Source: Planctomycetota bacterium (GTDB lineage Bacteria > Planctomycetota > Phycisphaerae > Phycisphaerales > SM1A02). Taken from it: 64,000 nucleotides of DNA. Within the stretch, counting starts at the first letter, position 1. The number at the start of each line of letters is the position of its first letter. Below the pieces are notes generated by a model. The model was given only the letters and a program-made list of their open reading frames with translations, did no database searches and was not told where the DNA came from. The position numbers and the translations under genes are program-made. The stretch lies in contig JACNLO010000057.1 in assembly GCA_014381555.1 (NCBI GenBank), positions 1 through 64,000 on the forward strand, written 5' to 3'. This document shows, in pieces, positions 16,324 to 24,894 of the stretch.

Positions 16324-17118
16324 ATGAAATTCCATGCAATCCAACATGATGTTGTCCAAAATGACCCTCGTGCAACCCAAGCAATAATTGAAGGACTAGT
16401 CGACGATGCAAACATTGCTTATGGGGATTTCGTTGTACTTCCTGAAATGACAACAACTGGTTTTTCGATGGATATTGACGTTGTATGTCAAGGTGATGCC
16501 GTTGCTTGGGCATGCGAACTCTCAAAAAAGCTAGGTATTTGGGTGCAAGTGGGTTGGGCAAAGAGAAATTGTAACCGTGCGAAAAATTGCATTTCAATAT
16601 GTTCGCCAGATGGCGAACCAGCGGTAACTTACGAAAAAATATTTACTTGTAACCCTTTAGGCGAGAACCAAATTATTGACAATGGACACGAGATAGTCAT
16701 TCTCGAAATTGAAGGAAGGCATATCTGCCCACTCATTTGTTATGACTTACGATTCCCAGAACTTTGGCGGCTCGCAGCCCTTGAAGGAGCAGATATATTT
16801 ACAAACTCTGCAAACTGGCCTCGCATAAGGATTCACAGTTGGTCTGCTCTACTCGTTGCAAGAGCAATCGAAAATCAAGCCCAAGTTATCGCTGCGAATC
16901 GAGTGGGTGAAGATGATGTTGCACTATGGGGAGGATGTTCAGTCGCTCTTTCTGAAGAGGGCAATATTCTCGCAAGTGCTGATGAGGATTCAGAAGTTTG
17001 CATCAGTGCACTATTTGACAAAACTGCATCTGAGAAATGGCGAAATGACTTTCAAGCGCTTCAAGATACGCACCGAGAACTTCTAGGGAATATAGAGGTT
17101 CGGCATGTATCGGCTTGA
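16324..17118 (+). CDS. carbon-nitrogen hydrolase (omega-amidase/YafV-like)
   Basis: 264 residues of the nitrilase superfamily. The catalytic triad is visible: Glu in VVLPEMTTTGFSMD, Lys in YEKIFTCNPLGE, and Cys in PLICYDLRFPELWR. The PEMTTTGF opening and the overall length are closest to the omega-amidase (Nit2/YafV) branch, which hydrolyses alpha-ketoglutaramate or similar omega-amides. Precise substrate is inference. tRNA-Phe follows 42 bases later but has its own promoter. Confidence 0.85.
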   Translation: MKFHAIQHDVVQNDPRATQAIIEGLVDDANIAYGDFVVLPEMTTTGFSMDIDVVCQGDAVAWACELSKKLGIWVQVGWAKRNCNRAKNCISICSPDGEPAVTYEKIFTCNPLGENQIIDNGHEIVILEIEGRHICPLICYDLRFPELWRLAALEGADIFTNSANWPRIRIHSWSALLVARAIENQAQVIAANRVGEDDVALWGGCSVALSEEGNILASADEDSEVCISALFDKTASEKWRNDFQALQDTHRELLGNIEVRHVSA

Positions 17119-17143
17119 TGAGGAATGCAGAGTCGGGTACCCT
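17115..17143 (+). promoter_or_regulatory. promoter of tRNA-Phe
   Basis: TTGATG (17115-17120), a 17-base spacer, then TACCCT (17138-17143). It overlaps the stop of the amidase gene. The tRNA begins 18 bases downstream. Confidence 0.65.
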
Positions 17144-17160
17144 TTGCAACTTAAGAGTTC

Positions 17161-17233
17161 GGCGAAATAGCTCAGTTGGTAGAGCACTGCACTGAAAATG
17201 CAGGTGTCCCCGGTTCAAGTCCGGGTTTCGCCA
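17161..17233 (+). tRNA. tRNA-Phe (GAA anticodon)
   Basis: Acceptor GGCGAAA/TTTCGCC, D arm GCTC/GAGC, anticodon stem CTGCA/TGCAG with loop CTGAAAA giving GAA, and T arm CCCGG/CCGGG with TTCAAGT. Discriminator A at 17233; CCA is not encoded. Confidence 0.97.
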
Positions 17234-17262
17234 TTAAACTATCCCGCGGGTCGATTCCTGAT

Positions 17263-17811
17263 TTATCCAGCTTCACGAAGGCGATCAATTCGCATCTTGT
17301 GTACGAGTCGTTTCATTGTGTCATTCGTTGCGTTTGCAGCGCTCATTCCACCAAGGGGATAATATTCAGATAGTGCAGCTGCAAGCCTTGCCTCAGTTGT
17401 CATCATGAAATATGCAGGCCGATCAAGAATACGAGTTGCAAACTTTAACGCTCTTTGCAAATATCTAGGTGTTGTTGCAAGAACAAGCGTGTCCCCCTCA
17501 AGATTCATCGGAAGACAACGAAATTGCCACGCTTGACGATGAGTTACAAAAGATCTTGCTTCAGTGCGTGGAATAAATGTAACTGGATCAATCGTCGGTG
17601 CGTTATATGCATATTGGTATGCCCAAGCTTCTTCAATTGCTTCGGTTGAAACATTACAAAGTTTCTCGGCAATCTCGCCAAATGGTCGTCCGCTTTCTTG
17701 TTGTTGTTCAAGAATTGATTGAACATCGACTTCGGTGAGCAATCCTTGTTCGACAAGTACTTCGCCTAAAAGGAGAGTGCGTCCGTTCTTCCATACATTT
17801 AATTCATCCAT
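17263..17811 (-). CDS. stand-alone GspE/PilB N-terminal (MshEN) domain protein
   Basis: 182 residues. LLLGEVLVEQGLLTEVDVQSILEQQQ and FGEIAEKL are the first subdomain of the type II secretion/type IV pilus ATPase N-terminal region; the second half resembles its C-terminal subdomain. There is no Walker A or B, so it is not an ATPase by itself. MshEN domains in related proteins bind cyclic di-GMP, and a regulatory role is possible. It has no secretion genes beside it, unlike its usual fusion to GspE. Start is ATG 17811. The neighbouring M29 aminopeptidase gene is on the same strand, upstream. Confidence 0.78.
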   Translation of the reverse strand: MDELNVWKNGRTLLLGEVLVEQGLLTEVDVQSILEQQQESGRPFGEIAEKLCNVSTEAIEEAWAYQYAYNAPTIDPVTFIPRTEARSFVTHRQAWQFRCLPMNLEGDTLVLATTPRYLQRALKFATRILDRPAYFMMTTEARLAAALSEYYPLGGMSAANATNDTMKRLVHKMRIDRLREAG

Positions 17812-17923
17812 GCCACACCATCGGTAAGCATCTCACCGCACTATATTGGAGTATGGAATATGGGCGGCAGAGTAAGTAAAGCAGTGTCGATTGTGCAGGC
17901 AAATAGTGTTATAGGTCTACAAA

Positions 17924-19063
17924 TTAGACTGTACACGCTTCCCCAATGAGGTTTTCTGGGTTTAGACCTAGAAGTTCATCTTTGACAAATACCCCATCTT
18001 CACGGATTGCCTCTCCGTCAAAGCTAATGGTACCTCCACCATATTCAGGCCGTTGTATCAACACTAAGTCCCAGTGAACTTCTGATTTATTCCCATTGCA
18101 TGCATCGTCGTATGCATTACCTGGCGTAAAGTGCATCGAGCCCGCAATCTTTTCATCAAAAAGAATGTCCTTCATCGCTTCCTTAATGTAAGGATTAAAT
18201 CCAATTGCAAACTCTCCTACATACCTCGCACCCTCGTCTGAGTTGAATATATCTTCCAAAAACTCCCCACCCTGATCAGCGGAGCAACCAACAATTTTGC
18301 CATCCATAAATTCTAAACGAATGTTTTCAAACGAATGCCCTCTATAGATAGAAGGAGTGTTGTAATGAATAACACCGTTTATCGAATCTTTCACAGGTGC
18401 TGTAAAGACTTCGCCATCTGGAATATTCAACTTGCCGCAACATGGAATCGCAGGAATATCTTTGATAGAAAATCGCAAGTCGGTATCGCCTGGTCCTTTA
18501 ATGTGAACTTGATCAGTGGCATTCATCACTTCTACTAACTTGTCAGCAGCTTCTGCCATCAGACTGTAATCAAGAGTGCACACATCAAAGTAAAAATCTT
18601 CAAACGCTTCGGTGTTCATACCAGCAAGTTGAGCCATACCTGGGGTTGGCCATCGAAGCACACACCAGCGAGTGTGATTCAATCGTTGCTTCATGTGTAC
18701 TGGAGTTCCGTAAATTCTCCCCCATGCCTGTTGACGTTCTGGATCTAGGCCACTTAATTCACTAACATTATGAGAACCACGCATACCAAGATATGCATCC
18801 ATGTGTTTCATGCGTTCAAGGTCATACGAAGACCATGTTTCATAACACGCATCATTCGCACCATCATGAATTGCTCGCATAATCTGCCCATCACGAAGCA
18901 CAACGTGTGCATGACCGCCCACTTCATGTGTTGCTTTAATGATTGAAATAATCATTTCGCGAGGCATGTCGAATGCTTCTACAAGAATATGCTCATCCGC
19001 TTGTAAAGCAGTTGAGTAATTAATCAATAAATCTGCTAATTGTGTATACCTTGGGTCAATCAT
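17924..19063 (-). CDS. M29-family metallo-aminopeptidase
   Basis: 379 residues, in the usual range for AmpS/AmpT/PepS. These enzymes remove N-terminal residues from peptides using two divalent metals. Conserved elements include the IPDGEVFTAP, YVGEFAIGFNP, GSMHFTPGNAYDDA and SEVHWDLV segments, which hold the metal ligands Glu, Glu, His and Asp. No signal peptide, so cytoplasmic. AGGA lies a few bases upstream of ATG 19063. Confidence 0.92.
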   Translation of the reverse strand: MIDPRYTQLADLLINYSTALQADEHILVEAFDMPREMIISIIKATHEVGGHAHVVLRDGQIMRAIHDGANDACYETWSSYDLERMKHMDAYLGMRGSHNVSELSGLDPERQQAWGRIYGTPVHMKQRLNHTRWCVLRWPTPGMAQLAGMNTEAFEDFYFDVCTLDYSLMAEAADKLVEVMNATDQVHIKGPGDTDLRFSIKDIPAIPCCGKLNIPDGEVFTAPVKDSINGVIHYNTPSIYRGHSFENIRLEFMDGKIVGCSADQGGEFLEDIFNSDEGARYVGEFAIGFNPYIKEAMKDILFDEKIAGSMHFTPGNAYDDACNGNKSEVHWDLVLIQRPEYGGGTISFDGEAIREDGVFVKDELLGLNPENLIGEACTV

Positions 19064-19114
19064 TGGGGATGTGTCCTTTCGATTATGAAGAGCAACACAT
19101 AATACCAGATGCTT

Positions 19115-20059
19115 TCAGATGCCCGCGAAGATATCCTGAGCAAGATCAATAACATCCGAGTCCAATGTACAGTCATCTCGCACCCACAATTTCCCTTGGT
19201 ATTCATCATGCATAGGTGCAAGCCAAAACCAGCCTCCTAATTGGGATTCCAACATCTGGTTCGGTTGCCAAAACCCATCAGAACAACGCCCGTGAGCTAC
19301 GCGTGATCCCTTGGCTGGATGTTCGTCCCATCTCTCTATATGTGATCCGAGAAATGCTGACTCAACATCACCAGACCCTTGAATGTAGGGTGTACAGACA
19401 AGGATAAGATTTGCCTCCTTTGGCATAAATTGTTTTTGCGCTCGATGCAGAAGCCGATCAATCCTTGGCAATTCATCCACAAAACCACTTGGAAAACCAA
19501 TCACTAAAGATACTCTCTTTTCATCATTTGGAGAAACAATTTTCACCCCACCAAGTTCAGTTCCCTCTTCATCTCGAACAACATGTTCATCACCGAGACG
19601 CGCGGTCTCAATAAAAGAGGCGGCTTGCGTCACATAAAACTGCATCGCTTCATCTTGTAATTCTTCTTTCCATCGAATTTTAACGACCCACGGCCTTTCA
19701 ATTTGCTCAAGAATTCTAAGGCGTGAGGAAATTTTCAATCGACGGTTTTTTGGACGACTACTGCCAAGGCGTTTGACGTGTACAAATAACCGGACACCAT
19801 CACGTTGCAGTAGCAAATCACATGTTTTTCCTGATGGAGTTGGCACTTCTATTTGAATCGAACACCCACACCTTCTAGCATGCAATGCAACCAATGCCTC
19901 AGCAAAAGAATCTAAAAAACCTCTGCGGTTTTTACGGGCTTGTAATCTGTGATAGAGTGGATCGAGTTCAGTGTCTCCCTGCCAAGTACGAATCATCCCG
20001 ACAATCGCAGGGTTCAAATCATGAGCAAAACGATCAAGACCAAGTTCACTTGGGGTCAA
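19115..20059 (-). CDS. uncharacterised protein, possible PD-(D/E)XK-type fold
   Basis: 314 residues from TTG 20059, with GGAGA five bases upstream. Not recognised as a named family. Residues 54-96 show E54, then CDLLLQRDG with D81, then a strand ending FVHVK with K96. The order E...D...xVK resembles the core of PD-(D/E)XK nuclease folds, but the expected acidic residue before the lysine is His94. The rest is mixed alpha/beta without signal peptide or membrane segments. It lies between hflX and the aminopeptidase on the same strand, 32 bases after hflX, so it may be co-transcribed. Function unknown. Confidence 0.6.
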   Translation of the reverse strand: MTPSELGLDRFAHDLNPAIVGMIRTWQGDTELDPLYHRLQARKNRRGFLDSFAEALVALHARRCGCSIQIEVPTPSGKTCDLLLQRDGVRLFVHVKRLGSSRPKNRRLKISSRLRILEQIERPWVVKIRWKEELQDEAMQFYVTQAASFIETARLGDEHVVRDEEGTELGGVKIVSPNDEKRVSLVIGFPSGFVDELPRIDRLLHRAQKQFMPKEANLILVCTPYIQGSGDVESAFLGSHIERWDEHPAKGSRVAHGRCSDGFWQPNQMLESQLGGWFWLAPMHDEYQGKLWVRDDCTLDSDVIDLAQDIFAGI

Positions 20060-20091
20060 AATGTTCTCCTACATAGCATATCTGTCATAGT

Positions 20092-21483
20092 TTACTCTTG
20101 AAACCGGTGTGGAGGTAGTTGGCAACTCTCGCACTCTTTAGTGTCCATCGACCAAAGTTCTTCTATAAAATCTTTTGCTTGGCATCCGTCAATTTGCACG
20201 TCACGCTCTCTTGATAATACCTGTTCAATTTGATTTCGCCCAATCCGTACTGTGAAAAATGAACGGTCATCCTTCCAATCACGATGAAGAACCTCCGTTC
20301 GCTTTTCAATAAAGTCCACCGCTTTACTAGCACTACTTGGAAGCGAAAGAACAACTTCACGAACATCCCCAATTACATGAACTTGCACTTCTGAAATCAA
20401 GGTTTCTATTCCCTCGCCAGTTGAAGAAGATATTTGAATTGCATCTGGATATCTTGAGACCCAGACCAATCGGTCAGAGGGATTTTCAAGAAGATCTATT
20501 TTGTTCAATACTAATAGTCGCGCTTGATGCTCCGCTCCAATTTCTACTAAAGTGTTTTCCACTGTCTCAAGTTGAGACATCGCGTTTGAATCAGAAGCAT
20601 CAAGGACTATTAACAGCAATTGGCACTGAATTGTTTCTTCAAGAGTTGAACGAAAACTTGCAACTAAGTGGTGTGGCAATCTGCGAATAAAGCCAACGGT
20701 ATCTGACAACATTGCATTTGTTCCACCGCCAAGTTCTAATCGCTCAACTCTTGTAGAAAGTGTTGCAAAGAGTTGATCATGTGCCCATGCGCCACCTGAG
20801 GTGAGTGTATTAAACAGCGTCGACTTACCAGCATTCGTGTACCCAACGAGCCCGACAGTAAAGTAATCACTATTTCTCTTTTCAACTTCCCGTACTGACC
20901 GTTTCTGAATCTCTTCAAGTTCTCGACGCAATTGTTTTTGTCGACGTTGAACCAACCTGCGATCAATTTCTATTTGTTGTTCACCTGGACCACGTGTTCC
21001 AATTCCAACTGGGGCTCCACCAGTAACTTGACCTAAATGGTCCCACATTGCACGAAGTCTTGGGTATGTATATTCGAGTTGTGCAATTTCAACTTGTAAT
21101 TTTGCTTCAGTAGTTGATGCGCGACTAGAAAAAATATCCAATATTAACTCACTTCGATCGATAATTTTTCGATTTGTCGCTTCTTCTAGATTACGGATTT
21201 GTGCTGGAGTCATGTCATGATCAAAAATAATTACTGATGCATCAACAGATTCTGCAAGATCTTTAAGTTGAGTAACCTTTCCCCTCCCAAGAAAAGTACG
21301 CCCACTAGGAAGACGGCGTTTTTGTGTCAACTGACCTACTACAACTCCGCCTGCTGACTCCGTCAAGGCACATAGTTCATCGAAGCGATCTTCAAGAGGG
21401 ATACATTCTCCTCTGAGAGTCATGGCGACAAGCACCGCTCTTTCTGCAACTACATTTAGATCTTCTCGTTGTTCATGACCCAT
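20092..21483 (-). CDS. hflX: ribosome-associated GTPase HflX
   Basis: 463 residues. The HflX-specific N-terminal domain contains TFLGRGKV and ends GTRGPGEQQIEIDRR. A coiled linker is followed by the GTPase: G1 GYTNAGKST, G3 DTVGFIRRLPHHLVASF, G4 NKID. HflX splits stalled or stress-damaged 70S ribosomes. Start ATG 21483. No hfq beside it. Confidence 0.95.
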   Translation of the reverse strand: MGHEQREDLNVVAERAVLVAMTLRGECIPLEDRFDELCALTESAGGVVVGQLTQKRRLPSGRTFLGRGKVTQLKDLAESVDASVIIFDHDMTPAQIRNLEEATNRKIIDRSELILDIFSSRASTTEAKLQVEIAQLEYTYPRLRAMWDHLGQVTGGAPVGIGTRGPGEQQIEIDRRLVQRRQKQLRRELEEIQKRSVREVEKRNSDYFTVGLVGYTNAGKSTLFNTLTSGGAWAHDQLFATLSTRVERLELGGGTNAMLSDTVGFIRRLPHHLVASFRSTLEETIQCQLLLIVLDASDSNAMSQLETVENTLVEIGAEHQARLLVLNKIDLLENPSDRLVWVSRYPDAIQISSSTGEGIETLISEVQVHVIGDVREVVLSLPSSASKAVDFIEKRTEVLHRDWKDDRSFFTVRIGRNQIEQVLSRERDVQIDGCQAKDFIEELWSMDTKECESCQLPPHRFQE

Positions 21484-21582
21484 AGTACTCGCGGCTCCTC
21501 GCCACTCGTGGTATTGTAGTGCACTTAAAGAAAGTACTTTATATACATTTTGAACACATGAAGAAGGGGGAAAGGAATTCGC

Positions 21583-23205
21583 ATGTCATTTCGACCTCGA
21601 CTCATGCCAATAATGTTGGTATTACTCACAACCCTCGCAATTGTTCAGTTATCAATTGCTATAACAAGTGCTTCTCCTAGTTATGAGTGGTTCGACCCAC
21701 TTATCGATGTTCGGGGCGTCCTAGTGGACCGCCATGTAAAAGTGCCAGACGAAGAAGAAATGCAGAAAGCAGCAATCAAAGCGATGATTGAATCTCTAGA
21801 AGATCCCTATGCCCTGTTTGTTCCAGACGAGAAGGAAAAAGCTTTCATCAAAGATCTCGAAGGTGATTACGCAGGAATTGGTGCTGAGGTCCGTATGATT
21901 GACGGAGAACTCGTCATCATCACACCAATGGATGATTCACCCGCACTCAATGCAGGTGTTAGAGCTGGAGATGTAGTTGAAAATATCGATGGCGAACGAG
22001 CAATTGATTCAACTATTCAAGAGCTCATTGATCAACTCACTGGACCTGTTGGAACTGATGTTCAAGTCTTTGTTCGACATAAGGATGGATCAAAAGAAGA
22101 GCTCACGATTACTCGTGGGCATATTCAATCTCCTAGTGTTTCAGGATTAATTCGCAGAGATCAAAAATGGTCTTGGTGCTTAGATGAAGATAATAGCATT
22201 GCGTATATACGCATCAGGCAATTTAATGAAACAACTCCAAACGAATTGGCTGTTGCATTACAAGCTGCCAAGCGAGAAGGTGTTCTTAAGGGACTCGTTC
22301 TTGATTTAAGAGATAATCCCGGCGGAGCACTCTCTGCAGCAATCACAATTTCAAATATGTTCCTTGAGAGCGGAAATATTGTCACTGTTACAGGTAGAGC
22401 AAACCCTACAAGATCATGGGATGCCCAGCCCGATCATATTCTGCATAACGTTCCTATTTTGGTTATTGTTAATGGTAATTCTGCTTCTGCATCTGAAATA
22501 GTTGCAGGGAGTTTGCAGGCAAACGAACGTGTCGCCATTCTTGGAACAAGAACTTTTGGCAAAGGGTCTGTGCAAGAAGTTTTAGAACTTGCCTCTGGTG
22601 GAATGTTAAAATTTACAACTGCACGATATGACCTTGCCAATGGAAGAACTATTGACAAACAACTTTCTGAAGACAAAAGTCTTTGGGGTGTAGATCCAAA
22701 CGAAGGGCTGGTCATTCTTGAGTCACCTGAAGAGTTCAGCGCCCGTTTAAAAAGCAGAGAACCATACATCGTCATCACTGATGATGAACCAAAAGAAGGT
22801 GCTTGTGGGAATGTGGAATGGATTGAAGAAACTTTTCAAGACCATCAGCTCGCACAAGCTCTTCTTGCTATTCAAACCAAACTTGAAACAGATCAGTGGC
22901 CAATTCTAACTGAAACAAACCCTGTAATTCAAGGAGTCCGTGAAGAGGTTACTGAACTTGCAAAAGAAAGAATTGAAATATTAAAAACTCTGATTGACGT
23001 TGATAAACAACTGACATTTCTCCAGACTGAACTTGATGAAGAAGATGCTTCTCTGTTTCCAGAAGATACCAATCTAAAGAATGTAAGTATGACTATCAGA
23101 GATACTGATGGGAACATCCTTGGCACTTGGCGTGTCAAAAATGGTGACGTTGAAGCAGCACTAGATTCATTACAATTGGAACCAGAAGAACAAACATACG
23201 AATAA
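21583..23205 (+). CDS. S41-family C-terminal processing protease
   Basis: 540 residues. An N-terminal hydrophobic segment (MLVLLTTLAIVQLSIAI) acts as signal peptide or anchor, so the enzyme faces the periplasm. A PDZ domain (about 90-180) contains GDYAGIGAEV and ALNAGVRAGDVVENIDG. The peptidase domain has DLRDNPGG, the Ser-bearing GNSASASEI near 298-306 and the Lys of GTRTFGKGSVQ (K327), the catalytic Ser-Lys dyad. A ~130-residue acidic, partly coiled C-terminal extension follows. It begins a plus-strand run with tsaD. Confidence 0.92.
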   Translation: MSFRPRLMPIMLVLLTTLAIVQLSIAITSASPSYEWFDPLIDVRGVLVDRHVKVPDEEEMQKAAIKAMIESLEDPYALFVPDEKEKAFIKDLEGDYAGIGAEVRMIDGELVIITPMDDSPALNAGVRAGDVVENIDGERAIDSTIQELIDQLTGPVGTDVQVFVRHKDGSKEELTITRGHIQSPSVSGLIRRDQKWSWCLDEDNSIAYIRIRQFNETTPNELAVALQAAKREGVLKGLVLDLRDNPGGALSAAITISNMFLESGNIVTVTGRANPTRSWDAQPDHILHNVPILVIVNGNSASASEIVAGSLQANERVAILGTRTFGKGSVQEVLELASGGMLKFTTARYDLANGRTIDKQLSEDKSLWGVDPNEGLVILESPEEFSARLKSREPYIVITDDEPKEGACGNVEWIEETFQDHQLAQALLAIQTKLETDQWPILTETNPVIQGVREEVTELAKERIEILKTLIDVDKQLTFLQTELDEEDASLFPEDTNLKNVSMTIRDTDGNILGTWRVKNGDVEAALDSLQLEPEEQTYE

Positions 23206-23230
23206 TTACATGGAATGGGGGATACTACCT

Positions 23231-24274
23231 ATGACCCTTGTATTAGGAATCGAATCGAGTTGTGATGAAACTGCAGCATCTGTAGTACAAGATGGTTGCA
23301 CAGTTCTTTCTAACATTGTCGCATCTCAGGACGAACTTCATACTGAATATGGTGGCGTTGTCCCTGAAATTGCAAGCCGCGCTCACTTGGAACGAATTCT
23401 TCCAGTAATCCAAGAAGCAATAAAAAATGCAAACATAGAACTCAGCGCTATCGATGCAGTTGCGGTTGGCAATCGACCAGGTCTCATCGGTTCACTTCTC
23501 GTTGGAGTCGCTGCAGCGAAAACACTTGCGTGGACACTTAACAAACCGATTATCGCAGTTGATCATGTCATCGCGCATCTGTGGGCACCACACCTATCAG
23601 GTGCGAGCATTGAATACCCAGCGCTTGGAGTTGTTGTTTCAGGTGGTCATACTTCTTTACTTCTCTTAACCGATCCTTCAAATGCCAAGTGTTTAGGTAA
23701 GACAATCGACGACGCAGCAGGTGAAGCTTTTGATAAAGCTGCGGCGATACTTAAACTTGGTTGGCCCGGTGGGCAACGAATTGATAACGCAGCTGCAAAG
23801 GGCTCCCCTGTTCACCGATTACCAAGACCAAAAACAAAGGGCAACCGCCCCGACTTTTCGTTTAGTGGATTAAAAACTGCTCTGTTGTATGGAGTTCGGG
23901 GAAACCCTTCAAAAGTTGACGGGAAAATGATCTTCCCTCACAGTCCAGAAGAACTCTCAACACAGGAAATATGTGACTGGGCATCCTCATTTCAACATGC
24001 TGCAGTTGACTCTATCATTAACGGTGTCCACAACGCTCTTTCGAATAATCCTGTACGATGTGTTGTCTCAGGTGGTGGCGTCTTAGCGAACTCTCTCCTG
24101 CGAACAAAACTTACAGTTACCGCTGAACAGTTTCACATCCCAATACATCTTCCTGAATCTACTTACTGCGTCGACAATGCAGCAATGATTGCAGGCCTAG
24201 GACATTACTTATTCACACACGGTCAACGCGACTCACTTTCCATAACTGCATCACCTCGAGGCATTGCCTCATAA
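23231..24274 (+). CDS. tsaD: tRNA N6-threonylcarbamoyladenosine transferase TsaD
   Basis: 347 residues, the standard length. It transfers threonylcarbamoyl from TC-AMP to A37 of ANN-decoding tRNAs, with TsaB and TsaE. Signatures: LGIESSCDETAASVV, the metal motif DHVIAHLWAP (HxxxH), GGHTSLLL, DDAAGEAFDKAA and VVSGGGVLANS. ATG 23231 has GGGGGA about 8 bases upstream; an ATG at 23210 has none. Confidence 0.96.
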   Translation: MTLVLGIESSCDETAASVVQDGCTVLSNIVASQDELHTEYGGVVPEIASRAHLERILPVIQEAIKNANIELSAIDAVAVGNRPGLIGSLLVGVAAAKTLAWTLNKPIIAVDHVIAHLWAPHLSGASIEYPALGVVVSGGHTSLLLLTDPSNAKCLGKTIDDAAGEAFDKAAAILKLGWPGGQRIDNAAAKGSPVHRLPRPKTKGNRPDFSFSGLKTALLYGVRGNPSKVDGKMIFPHSPEELSTQEICDWASSFQHAAVDSIINGVHNALSNNPVRCVVSGGGVLANSLLRTKLTVTAEQFHIPIHLPESTYCVDNAAMIAGLGHYLFTHGQRDSLSITASPRGIAS

Positions 24275-24291
24275 CCTTATCTTTACCTCTC

Positions 24292-24894
24292 ATGAATACA
24301 AATCCAAAAAAGAAGTCAAGCAGAACTAATGATCTCTTGCCGCCAATATCTGCTTTTCAACAATCAACTCACAAAATGATTGACGACAAACACCCCTCAA
24401 TGCTTCGAGAAGAGGAGTTACTAAAGAATGTTGTTCTTGATTTTGGTCGAAGCAGTGGCCCAGGTGGACAACACAGAAACCGAAAAGCAACCGCATGTAC
24501 AGCAACGCATATTCCAACTGATATTAGTTCTGAGGCAACAGAGAGACGAAGGCAAAGTGAAAACAGAAAAATGGCGATTAGCAGGCTAAGGCGAACACTT
24601 GCCATCCTTCTTCGAAGAAAAATCAACTTAGATTCTTATACTCCAACTGAACTTTGGGAGAATCGGCGACAAGGCGACAAGCTTCCAATCAATCCTAAAC
24701 ACCAAGAATATCCTGCTATTCTTGCAGAGACTCTTGACATTATTCTCGCAACTGATTTTAACATGAGTGATTCTGCAGATATTCTTCAAGTAACAGGCAC
24801 ACAACTTCTTACAATTATCTCGCATGACAAAGCAGCTCTAACTTGGCTTAATGATCAGCGTAAGGAACACGGTCTAAAACCGTTGCAGACATGA
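24292..24894 (+). CDS. release-factor-like protein with GGQ domain
   Basis: 200 residues. FGRSSGPGGQHRNR places the GGQ at residues 58-60, the motif that triggers peptidyl-tRNA hydrolysis in class I release factors. Codon-recognition domains are absent, so this is neither RF1 nor RF2; it is like the ArfB/RF-H type of small factors. The C-terminal ~100 residues are helical and basic at first (RRQSENRKMAISRLRRTL), then LPINPKHQEYPA. Ribosome rescue or quality control is a reasonable inference. It overlaps the next gene as ATGA. Confidence 0.85.
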   Translation: MNTNPKKKSSRTNDLLPPISAFQQSTHKMIDDKHPSMLREEELLKNVVLDFGRSSGPGGQHRNRKATACTATHIPTDISSEATERRRQSENRKMAISRLRRTLAILLRRKINLDSYTPTELWENRRQGDKLPINPKHQEYPAILAETLDIILATDFNMSDSADILQVTGTQLLTIISHDKAALTWLNDQRKEHGLKPLQT

